A program made the position numbers and the translations under genes. From contig NBIV01000005.1 in assembly GCA_003194525.1 (NCBI GenBank), forward strand, positions 434,001-498,000: DNA of 64,000 nt, read 5' to 3'. The stretch comes from Gracilariopsis chorda. Its lineage: Eukaryota; Rhodophyta; Florideophyceae; Gracilariales; Gracilariaceae. Below, piece by piece: positions 57,601-64,000 of this stretch; positions within the stretch are counted from its first letter, which is position 1; each line of letters starts with the position of its first letter. Under the pieces are notes generated by a model that worked only from the letters and a program-made list of their open reading frames with translations, had not been told where the DNA came from and ran no database searches.

Positions 57601-60600
57601 AGCCCCTCTAAGGGTGGCGCGTCGGAGCCAGTTTGTAAGGGCAAGGCCACCCTTCGCGACTAGAGCAAGAGGGTTTAGGACAAAAATCGGTATCCGCGAG
57701 AGCGGGAATGCGTCCTCGCCAGAGGTAGCTTTCCACGTAAGTGGGGGTGTGTGAGCGGATGCGCACACGAGAGCCGCGGATAGCGGGAGGTGCTACCCTA
57801 AAAAGGGGAAGAAGGCAGGGCGAAGAGGAGGAAGAGAGGACGAAGTGAGTCGCGAGAGCGACGGGGGCGAACGGCGATGCCGGTAACAATATCCCTATAC
57901 AGGGCGAAACACCAATGCGATTGGAATAATATGACTCCCAGTGATGGGTCCCTTTAGATGTGCAAGGGGGTTAGATGTCCCGTAGTTCACGGCGTTTCCC
58001 TCCAAGGAGGAGTAGAGCACGCGCGCAAGCGGTAACAACTAGAGCCAATTCCCCAGGTTGGGGTCCCGTGTTGGGGAAGGTTTACTAGTGCGACGGCAGT
58101 GCGCCGTCGCACTAAGTACTAGCTTCCCAGAAATGGGTGTGAAAATAATAAATAAAATCAACTAAAATACTCCACATTTCGTGGCAACATCCACTACTAT
58201 GGCCAACCGCCAATTGACCCAAAACCATGTCCCACGTGTCCATATCCACTATAGTGGGGCGTAGTTCATATACACACTACACAACCGATAATATCGGGAA
58301 AGCGTTCAAGTGCCAAGAATCCCTCCCTGAGGGCGTTGCACTACATATTCCCACCCTAAGACGGGAAAACGACCGCGGACGCGGAGGGTTCTCAGACGAA
58401 AATGGGTGATAAAAGCGCGTGCGCCGTCTCCGGTTCTTCTTTCCTGGCCTAGCCAGCTATTGTAGCATAGTGTTGTGGGGAGCTAGCTGCTCCCTTGAAT
58501 AAACTTTCCCGTTTAGAACGGTGATTCTCGTTTGAGTTCCCCGTCTTCGACGGATCTTGCCTTGTTATCCTTTCCTATCGCCCTCCGCTCGCGCGGCAAC
58601 GTTACCCAACTTGGGCATTTACCAGGGTGGCTGGAGCTGCAGTTCCCGTTTGACGGTGGTATCGCATGACCTGCGACCGTGGGAGGTGTTCGATTGGCTC
58701 CCACGTATCCCCACTGGGGTCATAACCATAGCAGCGGACGCGGTACTGTAGAATACCACCCTGGTCCCATGTGCGTCCGACAAGTCGGTCTACTACGAAC
58801 TCTCGTTCGTAGACCTGCCGGCCGTGCCGGGTGGTGGTTGTACTCCCTTGCGAAGGCTGCCCGCGGTGCGGTATAATGTCCCTTAGCAGAGTGTTCGGCG
58901 ATAAAATCCGGCGTTGCCGTGCGCTGTGGTAGCGGCCGCTGCTCGTGCGGGAGGATATCCCCCAAGAGGGTATTTGGCGTCATGGTTTTCCTCGCCAAGT
59001 CATTCCCCAGAGGGCCGTCGTTGTTCCCGTCATCACGGTAGGCCGGGCGAACCGCCAGTCGGCGGGGGACTTGAACTCCGCGAGTGCGGTCTTCTTTGCG
59101 AACCGCGAGCTTGCAGGGTCTTGGCCGCGTATGCGGGAACGGCGTTTGCGACATCCCCTGCGGGGTCCCGTGCGACACGGTGATTGGTAAGCGTTCCGCC
59201 TCCCCTGGGGGGTCACGAGCGTTCTCTGCCATACGTTCCGACTGTGCTGTGGTGTCCCCGGCTACTGGGGGGTTGCCTAAGGCTAACTCCCGTATACCGG
59301 CATCATGTTTAAAATTACCCTTTGGGGGGTGCCGGGCAGTTGCCAATGACACCCTTTTCAGGGGCCCTGCCGCTAAGCGCGGTGCACCGTCTCCATGAGG
59401 AGGGGCAGCGTCCGTTACGACCGGTTTCGAGCGAGCGATGGCGCGCGTTTTTCCCGAGTTCCTCGGTTCTTCGCCGCAGCGTTGCGGAAGTTGGCGCAAA
59501 TTATTCCCCGGAGCGGGGGCTTCCGCCAATGGCGGTTCGATGCATCGCTCTGCTCAGGAGATTGGGGGCGATCGTCACCATACTCCCGTATCGGGGCTCC
59601 TTCCCTGACAGGGGTGTGCGGTACTTGCGCTTCAACCTCCCGTGTAGCACGGTATAATTGCCGCTTTTGCGGGGCCTGCGCGTCTGGTTGTTGTTGCGCA
59701 GCACTGCCCGAGAACGGGGGATTAGTGTCGTGTGACATACTCCGTGCTTTACGGTCAGTGTTCCGTATGTTCCGTGTTTCCCGTTGCGACGGCGATATCG
59801 TTCCTCGAAAACGAGTGTTATCCCACTCCTTAGACGGAGCGGCGGGATAAGGGATAACATTACTCGCCTGGCCGGTATAAAATCGCGCCAGGGGGCGGGC
59901 GTGGTAGGGGCGGGCGCTGAGAGGTCCGAATTACCCGGATGAGCTGGTGAGTCCGACAGGGTCGGTAGGTCTGAGAGCACCCGGCCGGAGTGTGGTAGTA
60001 CCGTAGGCCTAGTACTCCCGGATGATTCCGGTGTTGCAAAGTCCGTAGAAACGGGGTTGCCTGAATCCAGGACTACCTCTGACGAGGGAGGAGGGGCAAG
60101 CACAACACGATCACGGGAAATCCGTTCGTGCGTGTCGCCCATCTCTACCACGACAGTGTCGGTGTTAACATAGATGAACTTGAAGAGTCCATCCGCCACA
60201 GGAGAGAGTTTGTGACGCTTCTCCCGTTCCGGGTTGTAGTACTCCTTCCTGATGAAGACGTAGTTATTTGCCCGAATCGGGGGGTCTTTCCTCGCAAGCG
60301 AGCGTCAAAATCCCGCTTGTAAGCGGCTTGGGCCCGTGCCATAGACTTCCGCGCAGCGGGGACCAGCTTGGAAAGCCATTGCTTCCATTGCTTCCGGTAG
60401 ATACCCACAGATGGGAAATTGTCCGAGGTAGCTTGGGGTTCCAGCGCCACAGGCGGGGGTGTTCTAGATAGAACCAACTCGAATGGCGAAACTCCGATAG
60501 TCCGGTGTACCTGCGTATTGTACGCGTAGGTTACCGCATCAGCGTAGAGATCCCAATTCGTTGGGTGGTCAGCGACGTAGGAACGTAACGCTGCGAGTAA

Positions 60601-63600
60601 CGTCCGGTTAAACCGTTCAACTTGCCCATTACACTGGGGGTGGTAGGTAGTCGTGACCAAGTTCTTGACATCCAGGATGCGACAAACATCCTGGAAGAAC
60701 TTGCTCACGAACTGTTTCCCGTTATCGGAGAGCACCTCCACAGGGGGACCGTAGACAAGAATCCAGTGCGTCACCAGAGTCTGGGCCACCGTGAGAGCGG
60801 TTATCCTCCGAAGAGGGACAGTCCGTACCAGCTTAGAAAAGCGGTCGGTGATGACAAGTAGAAACTTGTTTCCACGTTTTGTGGTGAGTAGTGGTCCGAG
60901 AAGATCAATTGCGATAAACTCGAGTGGCGCCCTTGCGGGGAATAGTTTCATCTTTTTCGCATTTTTGCGGAGCTTGACGCGATTCTTCGCGCATTCGCTA
61001 CAGAACCGCACAGTTGCGTAGGAATCCACCGCCATGGCGGGCCAATAGAAATCCCTTCGCAGGGTTAGGTAGAGCTTCCTCCCACCTGGGTGACCTCCAA
61101 TGGGGGCGTAGTGTGATAGATGTAACACCCGCGACTGCAGGGAATGAAGTACCACGATCTGTGCGCGGGATTCGACCTTCCTTACGAGGTAGCCTTTTTC
61201 GTTTACCCCGAAAGGGAGATCTTCACTACCGTTGATACGGGCACGAATTCTCGTACAGAATGGGTCGCCGAATTGTTCTCGGATCATTTCTTCCGGTGAT
61301 ACCGGTACAAAGTTTCCCGGTAACGGGTTCTCAGATTCATCTCGTGATGCGAGTAGTTCGTCAAAATCAGCATCCTCGTCCCAGTTTTCTGGCCTAGCCT
61401 CGACGGGATATTCCGGATCATCCGGGTCTATAGCCATGAAACATGGGACTTCATCATCCTCCGTTGGGAGTGCTTCCCCACTTGTGGGTAACTGCGACAA
61501 AGCGTCGGCCTGGGTGTTCTGCGCACCCTTTTTATAAATGAATTGAAAGTCATATTCCGCGAGGCGGAGTCTCCAGCGCATGAGGCGTCCCGACGGGTCG
61601 GAGATATTCATTAACCACCTCAATGAGGAATGATCCGTGTACACGGTGAAGTGAACTCCCATAAGGTAGGGGCGCAGAGTGGTCATCGCCCATACGACGG
61701 CGAGGCACTCTTTCTTCGATACGGAGTAGTTCCGCTCATGAACATTGAGCGATCGCGACCAATAACCAATTGGATGTCGTTCCCCCTCGGGGGTGGTTTG
61801 AAAAAGAGCACACCCGACTTGGTAGTCGCTCGAGTCCGTATCAACGGAGTATGGCAACCCAAGTTTTGGGAGATGTAGGATTGGTGCTGATGTGACAGCC
61901 TCCTTCAAGGAGTTAAAAGCTTCTGATTGCTCGGGCGTAAATTTTCCCAGTTTTGGGGGTTCCCCTTTCGCAACAACGCGTTTAGGGGTGCCGCAGCATC
62001 CGAAAAGTTCGGGATAAACCGTCGATAGACGTTCACCAGCCCCAAAAAGGAGCGCAGTTCCGTTTGAGTACGGGGTTCTTTCGCCTCAACGACGGATTTG
62101 ACTCGAGCTTTCTCGATCGCTAACCGTCCAGGACGGATAATGTGACCCAGATACTTCACAGTATCTGTGAAAAACTCGCATTTACTCAACTTGAGGGTAA
62201 TTCCCGCATTGCGGAGTACGGTCAGCACGTCTCGGACGTGAGTGAGATGGTCGTCCAACGAGGTGGAGAAGATGATAATATCATCAAGGTAGACCAGACA
62301 ACTCCGCCACTTAAAGCGGTTGAGTAGAATATCTACTGCACGCTGAAAGGTGGCGGGAGCGTTGGTTAACCCAAATGGCATCCGCTTGAAGCGGTACGTT
62401 CCTCCGTGGCAGGTGAATGCGGTTTTGTCGCGATCCTCCTGTCTGACAGGTACTTGCCAATATCACCAATTGGCATCAAGGGCCGTGAACACGGTGGCGT
62501 CTCCAAGGGAGTCAATGCACTCGTCCATACGAGGGATAGGGTACGTGTCCCTAACAGTCACGGCATTGAGCCGGCGGTAGTCAACACAGAACCTCCAGGT
62601 TCCGTCGGCATTTAAAGCCAGTACAACTGGGGATGCCCAGGGTGATTTGGCGGGCTCAATCACACTTGCGCGGAGCATCTTGTCTACTTGGGACTGCTCC
62701 TCTTCCCGAGCTTTCGGACCTGCCCTGTAAAGGGGTTTTGCAACCAGTCGCGCACCAGGTATTAAATCGATCCGGTGTTCCGTTGCATTAATCTCGCCAA
62801 GCGAGCCATCCCACATTGTGGTGAATTCCCGTAACATAGTACGGAGTTTGTCGCGGTGCGACTCTGGCACGTGGCTGAAGTCCAGCGCTTCAAGTGCTTT
62901 TTCCGGATCAATCCGGTCGTTGCTCGATGGAGGATTGTCCTGTGGAACAGATGTGGTTCGCAATTCCGAGTTACTCGGTATGTTCGACGCTGAAGTAGCG
63001 GTTTCCTCCCCATCCTTAGACTTGAAGTCTTCGGACGGCGGGGCGAACTCCTCAGAAGAGGTGGTAACTCCGAGTACATCGGCGGCTGTCATCTTTGTTG
63101 GCAGCATTCCCATAGGATGGGGGGTTACACTCCCAACTACTTGGTGTTTGACCAGATACTGGGGGTGTTTGCCAAGTTTGGCAACCAATATCCGGAAAGG
63201 AACATCCGGGGAAATGGAGACAATTCCATTAGCCAGCGCCAGCTGGGATTTCTCGTACAACGAGGTGAGGGGTTGTATAACCCGAAGACCGTGTTGACGG
63301 GAATTTACCTGCACCCAGACTTGGGAATCAGCCGGTATAGAAACCGAGGCAGGGACGCGGAGCTTGGTGGACTCGCGGGACGCGGGCGGTGGTTCCTGCG
63401 CAGCAGGGAGCGGAACTTGTTTCCGAGAGGACCGCTTTAGCGGGCGGCGAACAACCGGAACCGACGATCCGTCGTCAAGTTCTACACGCCTGAGGCGGGG
63501 CCTGATTGCGTCGACAAATCTGTCGCAGTAATCACATCCCAGTATGACTGGTGCTGCCAATGAACGGCAAACGATAAAGTCCAACTTCACCCCAGAGGTA

Positions 63601-64000
63601 CCAAATCTCACGACGAGGTCCACTGTGCCCACCGTTTGTAACGGATTGTTGTTCGCACCCGAAATGTCGGGGACCGCGTCAGAGCGGATACGAGACCGCA
63701 CAAGCGGGGGTAACAATGATTCCACAACAAAGTTGGGGCCTGCACCTGTATCCAGGACGGTGAGAAACCTCACCATAAACTGGGTATCAAGGCTAAGGTC
63801 GGCATAGACCTTATAGTTGCGCTTGGCCAGGACCAAGACTCTACCGGGAATCCGGGGATTTTTACTCCGTATCCACGGGCGACGCAACACACTGAGATGC
63901 GCAGAGTCCGCGTCAGCGGTGTATTTCCTCGAGAGGACTTTCACCGGGGAGCGAGGCGAAGTCGCCTCGGGCGCCAACAGCCTCTTGTCTGAGGACGCCT
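57594..64000 (-). mobile_element. Second Ty3/gypsy element, right part outside the window
   Basis: Minus-strand retrotransposon with protease, RT, RNase H, integrase and a C-terminal extension between 64000 and 59501. The sequence from about 57.6 to 59.5 kb is GC-rich with no recognised domain and should contain the 3' untranslated region and 3' LTR. The left boundary is placed where the copia frame ends (57594-57600). Few breaks compared with the first gypsy element suggest a younger copy. Confidence 0.75.
59501..64000 (-). pseudogene. gypsy pol polyprotein, lightly broken
   Basis: The frame is open at the window edge. Aspartic protease: FLTVLDTGAGPNFV near 63755. RT: EEEQSQVDKMLRASVIEPAK and FCVDYRRLNAVTV, then a TGA at 62463-62465 within the ALDANW/YWQVPV motif, resuming with MPFGLTNAPATFQRAVDIL and VYLDDIIIF. 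RNase H after a one-base shift near 61965: YSVDTDSSDYQVGCALF. Integrase: HLSHYAPIGGHPG finger with CSEC, and DDE residues in AIDLLGPL, VLSDNGKQF and NGQVERFNRT. Another one-base shift near 60275 leads to FIYVNTDTVVVEMGDTHERI. Both shifts fall next to homopolymer runs. Retrotransposons of this group integrate via the DDE integrase; this copy as written cannot make a full polyprotein. Confidence 0.9.

Noticed and set aside
58720-59529. 269-codon minus-strand ORF in the 3' part of the second gypsy element
   Set aside because: No ATG-supported domain, GC-rich composition opens several frames here; treated as 3' region of the element.

Overview
The window looks like nuclear DNA of a photosynthetic eukaryote with intron-poor genes. 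A florideophyte red alga of the Chondrus type is my best guess, by inference: the genes are eukaryotic and almost all single-exon, two proteins resemble plastid proteins (a WCRKC-type thioredoxin and a ferredoxin-reductase-like protein), the genes form a tight island, and the rest is packed with decayed transposable elements. No rRNA, CRISPR array or bacterial operon structure was seen.

Layout. Positions 1 to about 21.2 kb are a gene island with short gaps and convergent or divergent pairs: RAD17 (5' end cut by the window edge), an OTU deubiquitinase, a BRCA1/BARD1-like RING-PHD-BRCT protein, KRR1, a small coiled-coil protein whose 3' end overlaps KRR1, a WCRKC thioredoxin, a membrane protein of unknown function, a Siw14/OCA-type pseudophosphatase, a fused NAD(P) transhydrogenase, a reductase-like protein, a one-helix hypothetical protein and a Gfo/Idh/MocA oxidoreductase. 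DNA-damage signalling (RAD17, BRCA1-like), ribosome assembly (KRR1) and redox metabolism (transhydrogenase, thioredoxin, reductase-like) are represented; I see no single pathway linking them.

From about 21.8 kb to the end the window is a transposon graveyard: a pogo/Tigger element with intact terminal inverted repeats and TA duplication (21866-24420), a decayed Ty3/gypsy element (26.55-31.36 kb), an unclassified decayed ORF on the minus strand that begins with a histone H3 tail look-alike (31.5-32.75 kb), a CACTA/EnSpm transposase with three in-frame stops (37.2-40.3 kb) and a possible accessory ORF beside it, a 5'-truncated LINE fused to a broken RRP4 exosome gene (43.8-47.7 kb), a hAT transposase with two in-frame TGA codons (48.3-50.7 kb), a LINE-tailed repeat, a solo LTR fragment, a Ty1/copia fragment (56.7-57.6 kb), and a second, younger-looking Ty3/gypsy element running off the right edge on the minus strand and apparently inserted in the copia copy.

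The most unusual observation is the ORF starting at 32747 (minus): its first 30 codons align without gaps to the histone H3 N-terminal tail (14 identities in the first 28 positions, including the ATKAA core), yet no histone fold follows. Other points of interest are the RRP4-LINE chimera, a LINE 3'-end signature (hairpin plus GAA tail) shared by three loci, and several host proteins that keep the fold but appear to have lost catalytic residues.
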